Below are positions 52,615 to 61,442 of a stretch of DNA of 64,000 bases, piece by piece. The DNA comes from Staphylococcus shinii (GTDB taxonomy: Bacteria > Bacillota > Bacilli > Staphylococcales > Staphylococcaceae). The notes beneath the pieces were generated by a model. That model was not told the origin of the DNA and ran no database searches. It saw only the letters and a program-made list of their open reading frames with translations. The DNA lies in assembly GCF_017583065.1 (NCBI RefSeq), contig NZ_JAGEVL010000003.1:248001-312000 (forward strand), written 5' to 3'. Positions within the stretch are counted from its first letter, which is position 1. Every line of letters starts with the position of its first letter. The position numbers were made by a program, and so were the translations under genes.

Positions 52615-53457
52615 TTATTCTAAATATTTACCATGTTTTGGAAGAGCGATATCATCAAAATTATTAACTAAATAATTTAGGTTCTTTGTAAGTTCTTTAC
52701 CTTTCATAGGTAAGCCGTGACCTGTTATAGCTATCTTAGGTTGTATGCTTTCTAACTTTTTTATAGAGTCAAAAGCTGACTCCCAATCTGTAGTGAAATA
52801 TCTGGGTGGTCCATAAATTTTCTTTTGCTGCGTTAACACTTGATACAAATAATCTTGTTTTACAGTTATAAAAGCGTCTCCAGCAATCAGTGCACCGTCC
52901 TTTTCTCTAAAAAGAGAAACATGACCTGGAGAATGTCCAGGTGTGTGTATCCATTGAAAATCCGACATATGTGGCACACTATAATCTTCAGGAAGCGCTT
53001 TGATACGATTACCTAAATCAATTGCTGTATTCGGCAATATAAATGATGTTTTTGCAAGCAAGCCACCTTCTACAGTGATATCAGGTTTTAAATAATTAAC
53101 TTTACCAGTTAAAAATGGTATTTCTAAAGGGTGTGCGTATACTACGACATCCCAATAGTTAATCAACTCAATAATTGCACCAACATGGTCAAAATGACCA
53201 TGTGTTAAAACAATTGCTTGTGGATGACTACCTGGACCAAACCTTTTTTCTACTTCTTCGATAATTGATTGAGCTGAGTTTGGCATTCCTGCATCTATAA
53301 GCACGAAATCATTTTTAGAATGACCATACATCACTATATTTACAATTTGCGTTGTATATTGATACAAATCATTAGTAACTTCAATACCTTGCTTATTTTC
53401 TATTGAAGTTATTGGAATAAATTTATAATCTTTACCATAGCTCATATTTCCAACCAT
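52615..53457 (-). CDS. Metallo-beta-lactamase-fold hydrolase
   Basis: 280-residue MBL-fold enzyme with the zinc motif THGHFDHVG near residue 85, a further histidine in TPGHSPGHVS, Asp in AGDAF and a final His in TGHGLPM. No signal peptide is seen. The family includes glyoxalase II, lactonase and persulfide dioxygenase types; lactonase- or thioesterase-like activity on a stress metabolite is possible. It carries a weak SigB-like promoter and stands upstream of the ADH gene on the same strand. Confidence 0.83.
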   Translation of the reverse strand: MVGNMSYGKDYKFIPITSIENKQGIEVTNDLYQYTTQIVNIVMYGHSKNDFVLIDAGMPNSAQSIIEEVEKRFGPGSHPQAIVLTHGHFDHVGAIIELINYWDVVVYAHPLEIPFLTGKVNYLKPDITVEGGLLAKTSFILPNTAIDLGNRIKALPEDYSVPHMSDFQWIHTPGHSPGHVSLFREKDGALIAGDAFITVKQDYLYQVLTQQKKIYGPPRYFTTDWESAFDSIKKLESIQPKIAITGHGLPMKGKELTKNLNYLVNNFDDIALPKHGKYLE

Positions 53458-53559
53458 AATATCACACCTTCTTTATTTAAATGCTATTTCCATATTTGCA
53501 GAGAATTTTAAAGTTAGATTAAGAAATTGACCGCTAATTCAATCAATTATATTAATAAT

Positions 53560-53585
53560 TTACCCTTCACAATCAAAATAAATAC
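53560..53585 (-). promoter_or_regulatory. Possible SigB promoter of the MBL hydrolase
   Basis: On the minus strand GTATTT, 14 bases, then GGGTAA. The -10 is good and the -35 weak. It lies about 105 bases before the start. Confidence 0.4.
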
Positions 53586-53662
53586 TTGAATTTATTTATT
53601 TTAATCTAAGTATAGAATTATTCTATTTTAATAATAGGTACTTTATCCCCTTACAGCCTTCT

Positions 53663-53687
53663 GTTTATTCACTTTACAAAAGGTTAT
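53663..53687 (+). promoter_or_regulatory. SigB-type promoter of the paralogous membrane genes
   Basis: GTTTAT, 13 bases, then GGTTAT, one base off the GGGTAT -10 and close to GTTTAA at -35. It lies 80 bases before the TTG start at 53769. Confidence 0.55.
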
Positions 53688-53768
53688 ATAACTAATATAT
53701 TTACAAATTCAATTAACTAAACTATTTATATTACCTATATTTTAATTATTAAAAAAGGAGGGAGTAGA

Positions 53769-54902
53769 TTGAAACATATAAAAGTTGGATTAACCGTTGC
53801 TCCTAATATGCCAGAAAAATTGACAAATAAATTTATAAATATACTACCAGAACTCTTAGAGAAAAGAATTTCAGGAGTTAGCTTCGAATTTAAAGTAGAG
53901 TCAAATACAGTGGTAGGTAGCGCTGAATATGTAGATAGATGCATTGATTACGCATATAAACGTAAAGAAAAAAGTGAATTAGACTATTCTATATGTGTTA
54001 CTGATTTACCAAGCTTTTCTAATAATAAAAGCGTTATATCAGATGTTAATTTTGAGAAATAAACCGCACTTATTTCTTTACCTGCGTTAGGGATCTATAG
54101 ATTAAAACGTAAACTACGCTCCACAATTATGGATGTCATAATAGACATGTATATGAATTCTGAACATAAAACTTCTCCTTTAAAAAAATTGTCTTCTTTA
54201 AAAGTTAATGAAGTAACTCCTCAAGAGAAAACTACAACTAACCACAGATATGTTTATAGTTCTACCATTCTAGGTGTTTTGAAAATAATTTTAGGTATGA
54301 CATATGCAAATGAGCCATGGAAAGCAATTATTTCTTTCAAAAAGATAATTGCTCTCGGGGTAGCAACGGGCACTTATATTTCTATATTTTCTACGCCTTG
54401 GCAATTAAGCCTAGTCTATGAATGGCAAAGATTTATACTGCTTATGACGCTTTCGCTAATAGGAATGATTGGCTGGTTAGTTTACGCTCACAATTTTTGG
54501 GAATTCCCTTCTTCAGCAACAGAAAAAAAATACCGGTATCTTTATAACATTACTACATTGTTAACTATGTTTTGTTTATTCCTTTTAAGTTATATTATTC
54601 TTTTTCTGTTATTACTAACTAGCATAATTTTCTTTGTACCTGACGATTTATTTAAAAATTGGGGAAACGCAACAGAAAGTTATTCAGTAAGCAATTATTT
54701 ACGTTTAAGTTGGTTCATATCCTCTGCTGGTCTTTTAGCAGGTGCATTAGGCTCCGTTATGGAAGGAGAAAATACGATGAAAGAGATTACTTATACAAGC
54801 CGACAAAGAGGGCGTAAGCAAAGAATTCAACGCCAATTAGAAAAAGAGGAAACATCATTAAAAACTGAAAAACAAAAAAAAACGCATAAAATCAAAACAT
54901 AA
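53769..54902 (+). pseudogene. Stress membrane protein paralog A, interrupted by a nonsense codon
   Basis: A TTG start with AAGGAGGGAG opens a 378-codon frame that stays in phase throughout but contains one TAA at 54060-54062 (codon 98). The intact paralog at 54923 has lysine at the matching place, so a single AAA-to-TAA change explains it. The product would have a soluble N-terminal domain (GLTAPDL-like VGLTVAPNMPEKL, then CVTDLPSF), about five membrane helices from residue 170, and a very basic C-terminal tail. An internal restart at 54129 (ATG) could still make the membrane half. Family unknown to me. Confidence 0.78.
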
Positions 54903-54922
54903 AATCTGAAGGAGTAATTACA

Positions 54923-56041
54923 ATGAAGAAAAAAGTCGGTATACTGACAGCCCCTGATTTAGCAAAAAAGCTAGCAGATAAGTATTATGAAACGCTTCCT
55001 AGTTTGCTCTCTTCACAATTTGATTCATCAATAGAATGGGAAGTAGAAGTGATAAAAGATTCTATAACAGGCGCAGCAAAAAATTTTATTGATTTATATA
55101 CAAACACTGAAAGTTATGCAAAAGAAAATAACTGGTCATATGTAATCAACTTAACTGATTTACCTATACTTGATGAAAAAAAAGTTATAGCTGCTGATAT
55201 TAACAAGAAAAGTAAAACAATTTTGCTCTCTGTTTCTGCTTTTGGGTGGGGATCTATACGTAAAAGAGTAGAGCGTGCTATATTATACGCTATGAAAGAA
55301 GTTTACTATCTCAGTAATGATAATAATCAACAGGGTAACGAATACAATAACAAATATTATAGTCAAAACGCTTTTCCATCTAAACGACTACAAAGAAAAA
55401 CTGTCTATATAGAGGACACTGATTCTTATCATATTCGTTATTTAATATTCCCTTCTTTTATCGGTAAATTACAATTAGTTTCTGGCATGGTCTCAGTTAA
55501 CAAACCTTTAAACATGATGAAAACTCTTACGAGTTCACTTGCTTTATCTTTTACCACAGGTGCTTTTGGCTTAATTTTCACAACACTGTGGCAATTAAGT
55601 TATATTTTTTCAGAATTACGTTTATTATCTCTTTCTTTTGCATCTATATTTGCAATGTTGATATGGATTATTTTAGCTCATCAATTATGGGACATCCCTG
55701 CTGGAAAAGGAGAAAAACACATTTCTAAACTATATAATTTTACGACGCTAATTACACTTTTCATATCAGTATCGATTTACTATATAACTTTATTTATTTT
55801 ATTTTTAATAACTTGTTTAACCATTTTGCCTGCTGATTTTGTAGGAAAAACAATAGGAACTTCAGGACCTGCAGATTTTATACAATATATAGAAATTGCT
55901 TGGCTTGCTGCTTCTATTGCTACAGTAGCTGGCGCAGTAGGAGTAGGTTTAACAAATGAGAAGTTAGTAAAAGAGAGTACCTTTAGTTACAGACAACAAT
56001 CTAGATACGAAAATATCGTTAACAAAAAGTCTGAAAAATAA
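54923..56041 (+). CDS. Stress membrane protein paralog B, unknown function
   Basis: 372 residues, intact, with GAAGGAG before the ATG. A cytosolic alpha/beta-looking domain at about 1-130 has VGILTAPDLAKKLADKYYETL and INLTDLPIL. A linker follows, then about five hydrophobic helices (about 178-345) including WQLSYIFSELRLLSL and AHQLWDIPAGKGEKHI, and a polar, basic tail. It lies 20 bases after its interrupted paralog, so the two form one operon arising from tandem duplication, with the SigB-like promoter upstream. I do not recognise the family. Confidence 0.8.
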   Translation: MKKKVGILTAPDLAKKLADKYYETLPSLLSSQFDSSIEWEVEVIKDSITGAAKNFIDLYTNTESYAKENNWSYVINLTDLPILDEKKVIAADINKKSKTILLSVSAFGWGSIRKRVERAILYAMKEVYYLSNDNNQQGNEYNNKYYSQNAFPSKRLQRKTVYIEDTDSYHIRYLIFPSFIGKLQLVSGMVSVNKPLNMMKTLTSSLALSFTTGAFGLIFTTLWQLSYIFSELRLLSLSFASIFAMLIWIILAHQLWDIPAGKGEKHISKLYNFTTLITLFISVSIYYITLFILFLITCLTILPADFVGKTIGTSGPADFIQYIEIAWLAASIATVAGAVGVGLTNEKLVKESTFSYRQQSRYENIVNKKSEK

Positions 56042-56270
56042 AATCCTATAAAATTAAGCATAAATTCTTACTATTACTTTAATTAACCAATAAGCTAGCT
56101 AAAACAATTATATTTTATCGTTAAACTCATTTCTCTGCTTTCTAATATTATTGAAACTTGTGATGCCCAAAAAGTAATGCGCTATCTTGTTTTATACCAT
56201 TCATAATTTTCTATATTATTAAATTTTGAATATAAATATACTGTAAGTTATTTCACCCTTAACTTTAAAT
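56042..56270. other. AT-rich gap after the paralog pair
   Basis: About 230 bases without a frame or a clear terminator. It ends at a SigB-type promoter at 56271. Confidence 0.4.
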
Positions 56271-56295
56271 GTTTAATAAAATAATTGTTGGGAAT
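56271..56295 (+). promoter_or_regulatory. SigB-type promoter before a broken small gene
   Basis: GTTTAA exactly, 13 bases, then GGGAAT (consensus GGGTAT). It lies 57 bases before the ATG of the interrupted small gene at 56352. Confidence 0.6.
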
Positions 56296-56351
56296 ATTAA
56301 TAAAGTAGTGAAATATTATTTTTTTAAAAACCTCAAAGGAGGGAATTTAAA

Positions 56352-56473
56352 ATGATTAATACTTCTTATAAAACGAGTAATAAAACACCTATATAGCGTA
56401 TGATAAATTAAACAATTTAATCATTGATATAATTAATAAACAAAATTTTACGTTCTTTATAGTAAAAACTACC
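56352..56473 (+). pseudogene. Interrupted small SigB-type gene
   Basis: AAAGGAGGGA precedes an ATG that encodes MINTSYKTSNKTPI and a stop. A shift of frame near 56387 restores an open stretch reading IAYDKLNNLIIDIINKQNFT to a TAG at about 56473. The two parts would make a protein of about 40 residues. It is either a recently frameshifted small stress gene or a real 14-residue peptide. Family unknown. Confidence 0.45.
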
Positions 56474-56545
56474 TAGAATCCCCTTTTTTCAGCATTGACT
56501 GTCCCCATTAAATTTAAGCACACCTACTACCTAGCCTAACGACTA

Positions 56546-56592
56546 AGTATTTGTAAGAAAATTTCCAGACTATTTTCATACAAATACTTTTT
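56546..56592 (+). terminator. Terminator before the CBS gene
   Basis: AGTATTTGTA-A-GAAAAT pairs with ATTTTC-A-TACAAATACT and is followed by TTTTT. It ends the unit started at the 56271 promoter. Confidence 0.72.
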
Positions 56593-56631
56593 ATTTACCT
56601 ATCTACTTTTAAGATTGGAGTGAAACTATTA

Positions 56632-57045
56632 ATGGTGCAATTAAAAGATTGTTTAACACGTGAAATCGTTACTTCTGACGTAGAGGAAAATTTAACATCT
56701 ATAGCGGAAAAAATGGCCGAAACAGCAGTCGGTTTTTTACCAATACTTCAACACACTAATTATGTCGGCGTCATAACAGATAGAGATATAGTTGTGAAAG
56801 GACTAGCAAACAATCAAACAAAAGCTGGAGACATCATGACGACAAATATTGTAACTGCTAATTCTGAGATGACTATTAAAGAAGCAGTATCATTAATGAA
56901 AGAGCATCGTATATACCGTTTACTAGTAGTAGACGATTATAAAATACAAGGCATAGTAACTTTAGGTGACTTAGGTGTAGAAAATGCTACACAATGGATT
57001 GGACAAACAGTAAGCGAAATATCTAAGGAACAAGATAATAATTAG
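56632..57045 (+). CDS. Two-CBS-domain protein
   Basis: 137 residues from the ATG at 56632 (MVQLKDCL) after TTGGAG; an in-frame GTG at 56620 overlaps that site. Two CBS motifs fill the protein: VGFLPILQHTNYVGVITDRDIV at about 35-57 and YRLLVVDDYKIQGIVTLGDLG at about 95-115. Paired CBS domains bind adenine nucleotides. Bacillus relatives such as YhcV and YlbB are general-stress proteins, which fits this neighbourhood. It is cytosolic with no effector domain. Confidence 0.86.
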   Translation: MVQLKDCLTREIVTSDVEENLTSIAEKMAETAVGFLPILQHTNYVGVITDRDIVVKGLANNQTKAGDIMTTNIVTANSEMTIKEAVSLMKEHRIYRLLVVDDYKIQGIVTLGDLGVENATQWIGQTVSEISKEQDNN

Positions 57046-57065
57046 CTATTAATTTATTAATCCTT

Positions 57066-57092
57066 AAGAGTCGCAAACATTTTGTGACTCTT
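57066..57092 (+). terminator. Terminator after the CBS gene
   Basis: AAGAGTC-G-CAAA pairs with TTTG-T-GACTCTT, followed by TTTT, about 20 bases past the stop. Confidence 0.75.
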
Positions 57093-57177
57093 TTTTAAAA
57101 TTACTTATACTTGCCTACAATCGCGTAATCCAAATAATTTTTGAGAGTTAAACTATTAAATATTTAGAGGTGATTCT

Positions 57178-57531
57178 ATGAAAATAGAAGATTGCATAGA
57201 AAATTTTATTCTCAGTATTAACGAAAAAAATTCCCAATTGTTTTGCAATTTATTAGGACCTAAAGAGCTCTCCAAATTAAGAAAAAAATTATATATAAAC
57301 AGAAATTATATAAGTATTAATAGATATGTAAAAGAAAGATATTTGGAAAAACTGTCTCGTTTAGTTTCTCCACTTTATTCCTATGAGTATTTTAAGAGAG
57401 GAAACAAGTATATTGTGAAATATAAATTTGCCAGAAATAAATCTTATTTCATAACTGAATTCAATGTTTCAGAAAGTGAAAATGATTCCTTGATCAGTTT
57501 AAATATTACTAAAATACAGGCTAAAATATAA
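57178..57531 (+). CDS. Small unrecognised basic protein
   Basis: 117 residues, lysine- and tyrosine-rich, soluble, with an N-terminal helical half (EDCIENFILSINEKNSQLFC) and a likely beta C-terminal half (YIVKYKFARNKSYFITEFNV). TAGAGGTGA precedes the ATG. The alternating beta strands after a helical start recall NTF2-like or YxeA-like small domains, but I cannot assign it. Confidence 0.65.
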   Translation: MKIEDCIENFILSINEKNSQLFCNLLGPKELSKLRKKLYINRNYISINRYVKERYLEKLSRLVSPLYSYEYFKRGNKYIVKYKFARNKSYFITEFNVSESENDSLISLNITKIQAKI

Positions 57532-57606
57532 AGCTTTAGCCCCTCTTCAAGTGGTCCCAAAATCACCTACGTTTTTTACAATTTGAATCGAAATGAGGTT
57601 AGTGTT

Positions 57607-58314
57607 ATGAGTTTTGAAAATGAAACAAGTTACGATATAAACAACTTACCTAGTATTGGTCAACAAGCGCCCCATTTTAAAGGACTGTCTACTCAAGGAG
57701 ACATAACTTTAGACGACTATAAAGGGCAATGGATGCTATTATTTGCATACCCTTCTGACTTTTCTCCGGTATCCACTTCTGAGTTTATAACATTACAAGA
57801 AAATTATGAGGAACTTAAAGATTTACAAATATCTGTTGTAGGTTTAAGTGTGGATAGTATTGCTTCACATATAGCTTGGTTAACAAGTATAGAATCATCT
57901 TTTAATACAAATATAGAGTTTCCACTTATTGCTGACTCAAGTAAACAGATTTCAAAAAATTATGGGATATTATCTAAAGAAGATGACAACCAATCAGCTA
58001 CTCGTGCAGTATTGATTATTGATGATAATTTAGTTGTACGTTCAATTATGTATTACCCTGCAGCTATAGGACGCAATGTAAAGGAAATCATACGTATGGT
58101 AAAAGCAATAAAAACATCCGATGAAAATGATGCAATCACCCCTGAAAATTGGCAACCAGGAGACAAAGTGTTAGCCTTACCTCCTTCTAATGTTAAAGAT
58201 GCCAAAGGACGTGTGAAGGGCGATAACTATAAATGTAAAACTTGGTATTACTGCGAAAAAGATATTGAACATAAAACCAAAAAAATTTATAATGCTTTTT
58301 TACAAGACGAATAG
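57607..58314 (+). CDS. Peroxiredoxin (AhpC/TSA, Prx6-like) lacking the peroxidatic cysteine
   Basis: 235 residues from the ATG at 57607, with GAGGT upstream. The fold is that of the archaeal/Prx6 type: IGQQAPHFKGLST at the N-terminus, the active loop, SVVGLSVDSIASHIAWL, a conserved Arg in ATRAVLIIDD, and the C-terminal arm with GDNYKCKTWYYCEKD (Cys210, Cys216). The active loop reads YPSDFSPVSTSEF, where the family has PxDFTPVCTTE, so the peroxidatic cysteine is Ser56 (codon TCC at 57772). Normal peroxide reduction should be impossible. The frame is otherwise intact. It may be a chaperone-like or sensor form. Confidence 0.85.
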   Translation: MSFENETSYDINNLPSIGQQAPHFKGLSTQGDITLDDYKGQWMLLFAYPSDFSPVSTSEFITLQENYEELKDLQISVVGLSVDSIASHIAWLTSIESSFNTNIEFPLIADSSKQISKNYGILSKEDDNQSATRAVLIIDDNLVVRSIMYYPAAIGRNVKEIIRMVKAIKTSDENDAITPENWQPGDKVLALPPSNVKDAKGRVKGDNYKCKTWYYCEKDIEHKTKKIYNAFLQDE

Positions 58315-58461
58315 TAGCCTAATACACTGCCCTCACAGAAATTAAATAATAAAATCATACTAAGATTAGCTATGAAAAAATCTCTGACTATGGTATAAAC
58401 ATCAATTTCTATTGAGCTTATATATGAACTGATCCCAATTAGTGAGACTAAAATTAAAACG

Positions 58462-58507
58462 CCTCCGTATTATACATTTTAAATGAATAATACGGAGGTA
58501 TTTTTTT
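58462..58507. terminator. Hairpin at the edge of an IS3-type remnant
   Basis: CCTCCGTATTAT pairs with ATAATACGGAGG and is followed by T7. The right arm doubles as a GGAGG ribosome site for the IS orfA remnant that starts at 58508, an arrangement IS elements use to limit transposase translation. Confidence 0.6.
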
Positions 58508-58580
58508 ATGCGCAGAGTTGCTCATTCAATAGAAATTAAAAGCAAAGCTATCGATTAACTTGAGATTTGAAGTATTTCCA
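58508..58580 (+). pseudogene. IS3-family orfA N-terminal remnant
   Basis: After GGAGG, MRRVAHSIEIKSKAI and a stop match the start of staphylococcal IS3-type orfA (typically M-K-R-V-x-Y-S-I-E-x-K-x-K-A-I). Nothing further of the element is recognisable. It is a short dead fragment. Confidence 0.55.
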
Positions 58581-58992
58581 ATTATAATTCTTCATTCATT
58601 TTTTGTTTGTTTTCGGATAAAATTTCAAGCATTGATTTCCCAATGAACAATTTAAATAATCATTGAAATCATATAACTCAAAATTTCTTTTGAGTCCTTA
58701 TCTTTTATTTCGCTAAGCATATCTTTTAAAACCTAGTCGTGAACGATTTTGTAACGCGCTGATACCCGGGGGATATTATGAGTGAAAGAATACGAATCGA
58801 ACCACATCGCAAGCAAGCATGTACGGTCAAAAACATAAGATTTTTATATAAAAAGGACTAATCCATTTTTAATACACATTAGTTTTTATTTTGAAAATGA
58901 GGACTTATGTCTTAAGCTTTTCTTTTTATTAAGCATGAATAAAGATAAGTTGTATGAACAGATAAATAGATTATTTTAATTGGGTATCGCTT
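58581..58992. other. Degenerate region before the symporter
   Basis: On the minus strand, stretches such as LSEIKDKDSKEILSYMIS and GKSMLEILSENKQKMNEEL appear in different frames around 58580-58720 and look like scraps of a decayed gene. On the plus strand a 27-codon frame (MSERIRIEPHRKQACT...) at 58778-58861 follows GGGGGA, but I cannot support it as a gene. Confidence 0.35.
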
Positions 58993-60720
58993 TTATTTAT
59001 ATGAATACTTTTTCTTCCAGCTTTTAACCGCAATAAATGATAATAGCGTCGTACAAATAATTAATACTATAGTAAATGGCCAAAACCATACAGATACAAT
59101 ACTGTCTTCTACAGCTAAACCAATTTTAGAAAATAGACCAAATGTAAAAACAATACTTCCTAATAAACAAATTGAAACTGGCAACGCGTATTTCCATGGT
59201 GTTAAATTAACAACAGCTTTGTCTTGGAAAGTAAAAGGAATCTTTAACGGTCTTATTTTGCCTAAAATCAATAAAAATAGTACTTCTATTAAGAAAAGTA
59301 GACCTTGAATATGAATAAAGTTAATAGGTATCATTACATTAAAAATTGTTGGTAAGCCCCACATTAACATATAATAAATCACCACATGCGAGATAATAAC
59401 GATTTTAGCTCCAACTGCTGGAACAGTTTTTGAAAATATACCCACTAACACAATTACTATAATTGGTATATTAAAAAAGCCTGTAAATTCTCTAATAATC
59501 GTCCACAAACCATCTGGAGCATACAGTAATAATGGAGAAATAAAGAAGGTCAATAAAGACAATATAACGCCAAACCATTGGCTCACTCTTATCATTTCTT
59601 GGTCATTTGCTTTTTTATTCAGCACAACTTTATAAATATCGTAACAGAACATTGTTGCAGCACTGTTTAACAATGAATTGAAACTAGAAAAAACTGCTCC
59701 TAATAATACAGCTAAAAAGAACCCATTTAAAAACGTAGGGAAAACATCATTGATTAGTGCTGGATAAGCTAAATCCATAGTTTTTAACTTAGGGCCATAG
59801 AGATGATAGGCTATTATACCAGGAATCATCATTAAAAATGGGACTAGTATTTTTAAAAAACCTGTAAACAAGGCGCCTTTTTGACCTTCAGCAAGACTTT
59901 TAGCACCTAACGTTCGTTGAATAACATATTGATTAGTGCCCCAATAAAACAAATTAGCGAATAGCATGCCAGTAAATATCGTTCCAAAAGGTACACCATC
60001 TTTGCTAGATCCAATAGAATTTAGTTTTTCTGGATGTTCTGTCACTACTGTTTTTATACCTATAAAAAAATCACCATTTCCTAATGCTATAAAACCTAAT
60101 ATAGGTACAATTAGGCCAACAATCAATAAACCAATGCCATTGATGGTATCTGAAATAGCGACCGCGCGTAAGCCTCCAAATATAGCATAAATAGAACCTA
60201 TAATGCCTATCGTCCAAACTGACAACCACATAGCTTGCTCAAATGTAATACCTAACATATTAGGTATATCAAACACCTGTAATACGGCTATAGCTCCTGA
60301 ATATAGAACTGATGGAATCGTAATAAGTCCATAGCCAAGCATAAATAATAACACAACAAGCAATCTTGTCCCTTGATCAAATCTGTCATTTAAAAACTCT
60401 GGTAATGTTGTAAACGCGCCTTTTAAATAACGTGGTAAAAGTACAAGCGCTAAAATAATAACAGAAAAACCTGCTGTGACTTCCCAAGCCATATTAGTTA
60501 AATTAGCACTATACGCTTGACCATTTAAACCAATTAATTGTTCTGCAGATAAGTTTGTCAATACTAAAGAGCCTGCTATAAAGCTACCTGTTAATCCTCG
60601 TCCTGCTAAAAAATATCCCGTTGAGTCATTTACTTTATTTTTAGTTTTATGATAAGCATACCAAGCAACAAACGCCATAAAACCAGCACAAGAAAAAAGC
60701 GTAAAAAAAGTTTCTCCCAT
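58993..60720 (-). CDS. Sodium:solute symporter family transporter
   Basis: 575 residues with about 14 membrane helices, of the SSS family and near the sugar-type (SglT/YidK) branch. The start at 60720 (MGETFF) has a G-run acting as ribosome site. Landmarks are YFLAGRGLTGSFIAGSLVLTN in the first helices, LIGLNGQAY, and FFLAVLLGAVFSSFNSLLNSAAT in helix 8, which holds the Na-site serines. It imports a sugar or other organic solute with sodium. The substrate is unknown; there are no catabolic genes directly beside it. Confidence 0.85.
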   Translation of the reverse strand: MGETFFTLFSCAGFMAFVAWYAYHKTKNKVNDSTGYFLAGRGLTGSFIAGSLVLTNLSAEQLIGLNGQAYSANLTNMAWEVTAGFSVIILALVLLPRYLKGAFTTLPEFLNDRFDQGTRLLVVLLFMLGYGLITIPSVLYSGAIAVLQVFDIPNMLGITFEQAMWLSVWTIGIIGSIYAIFGGLRAVAISDTINGIGLLIVGLIVPILGFIALGNGDFFIGIKTVVTEHPEKLNSIGSSKDGVPFGTIFTGMLFANLFYWGTNQYVIQRTLGAKSLAEGQKGALFTGFLKILVPFLMMIPGIIAYHLYGPKLKTMDLAYPALINDVFPTFLNGFFLAVLLGAVFSSFNSLLNSAATMFCYDIYKVVLNKKANDQEMIRVSQWFGVILSLLTFFISPLLLYAPDGLWTIIREFTGFFNIPIIVIVLVGIFSKTVPAVGAKIVIISHVVIYYMLMWGLPTIFNVMIPINFIHIQGLLFLIEVLFLLILGKIRPLKIPFTFQDKAVVNLTPWKYALPVSICLLGSIVFTFGLFSKIGLAVEDSIVSVWFWPFTIVLIICTTLLSFIAVKSWKKKYSYK

Positions 60721-60905
60721 AATTGTCCCCCCCATATTAGAAAATTTCAGCTATTAAAATTTATTAATTAAATAATTCTTCGAGTAACAAATTCTCTATT
60801 TTCCTACGTCTTTTCCCTTTTTAAGTAAATTTAACTTCAAAATATAAAGAAAATTTATTTTTTTGGTATCGAATATAATTAGAATTTAATAAAACAATAC
60901 GTGAT

Positions 60906-60930
60906 GTTTATTAACATAAAAACAGGGGAG
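60906..60930 (+). promoter_or_regulatory. Possible SigB-like promoter of the DUF2243-CtaG operon
   Basis: GTTTAT, 13 bases, then GGGGAG. The -35 is good and the -10 poor. It lies about 50 bases before the operon start, so it is offered only as a possibility. Confidence 0.3.
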
Positions 60931-60977
60931 TTGATAATTATTGAAAATAAATAATATTTAGAAAGGCGTGTTAAAAT

Positions 60978-61439
60978 ATGAAACAGTTAATTGCTCATCC
61001 ACAGCGTAACTTATGGTCCGGTATTCTATTTGGCCTAGGCGTTGCAGCTTTTATTGATGAAGTAGTGTTTCATCAGCTTTTAGCTTGGCATCATTTTTAT
61101 GACAAATCATCTATGGCTATAGGCTTGGTATCAGATGGGTTGTTTCATGCGTTTAGTTGGTTTGCAACGGTTGCCAGTCTATTTTTATTAGCAGATATTA
61201 AAAGAAGAAATTCATTTTGGGTAAAAAGATGGGTGAGCGGTATGTTGTTAGGTCTTGGATTCTTCCAATTATATGACGGCCTTATCCAACATAAAATATT
61301 TCAAATACATCAGATTCGTTACGAAGTTAATGTACTCCCTTACGATATAGTTTGGAATGCCATTGCTGTTATTATTCTAATTGTTGGGTTTATTGTCTTT
61401 ATACAAACTCAAAAATATATAAGAAGAAAAAGAGGATAA
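60978..61439 (+). CDS. DUF2243 membrane protein
   Basis: 153 residues with four hydrophobic helices and conserved histidines and acids at their edges: GVAAFIDEVVFHQLLAWHHFY, LFHAFSWF and YDGLIQHKIFQIHQIR. These are the marks of DUF2243, which is commonly encoded with CtaG-like proteins. AAAGGCG precedes the ATG. The His-rich face suggests haem or copper handling at the membrane, but no function is established. It lies three bases before the CtaG gene. Confidence 0.85.
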   Translation: MKQLIAHPQRNLWSGILFGLGVAAFIDEVVFHQLLAWHHFYDKSSMAIGLVSDGLFHAFSWFATVASLFLLADIKRRNSFWVKRWVSGMLLGLGFFQLYDGLIQHKIFQIHQIRYEVNVLPYDIVWNAIAVIILIVGFIVFIQTQKYIRRKRG

Positions 61440-61442
61440 AAT

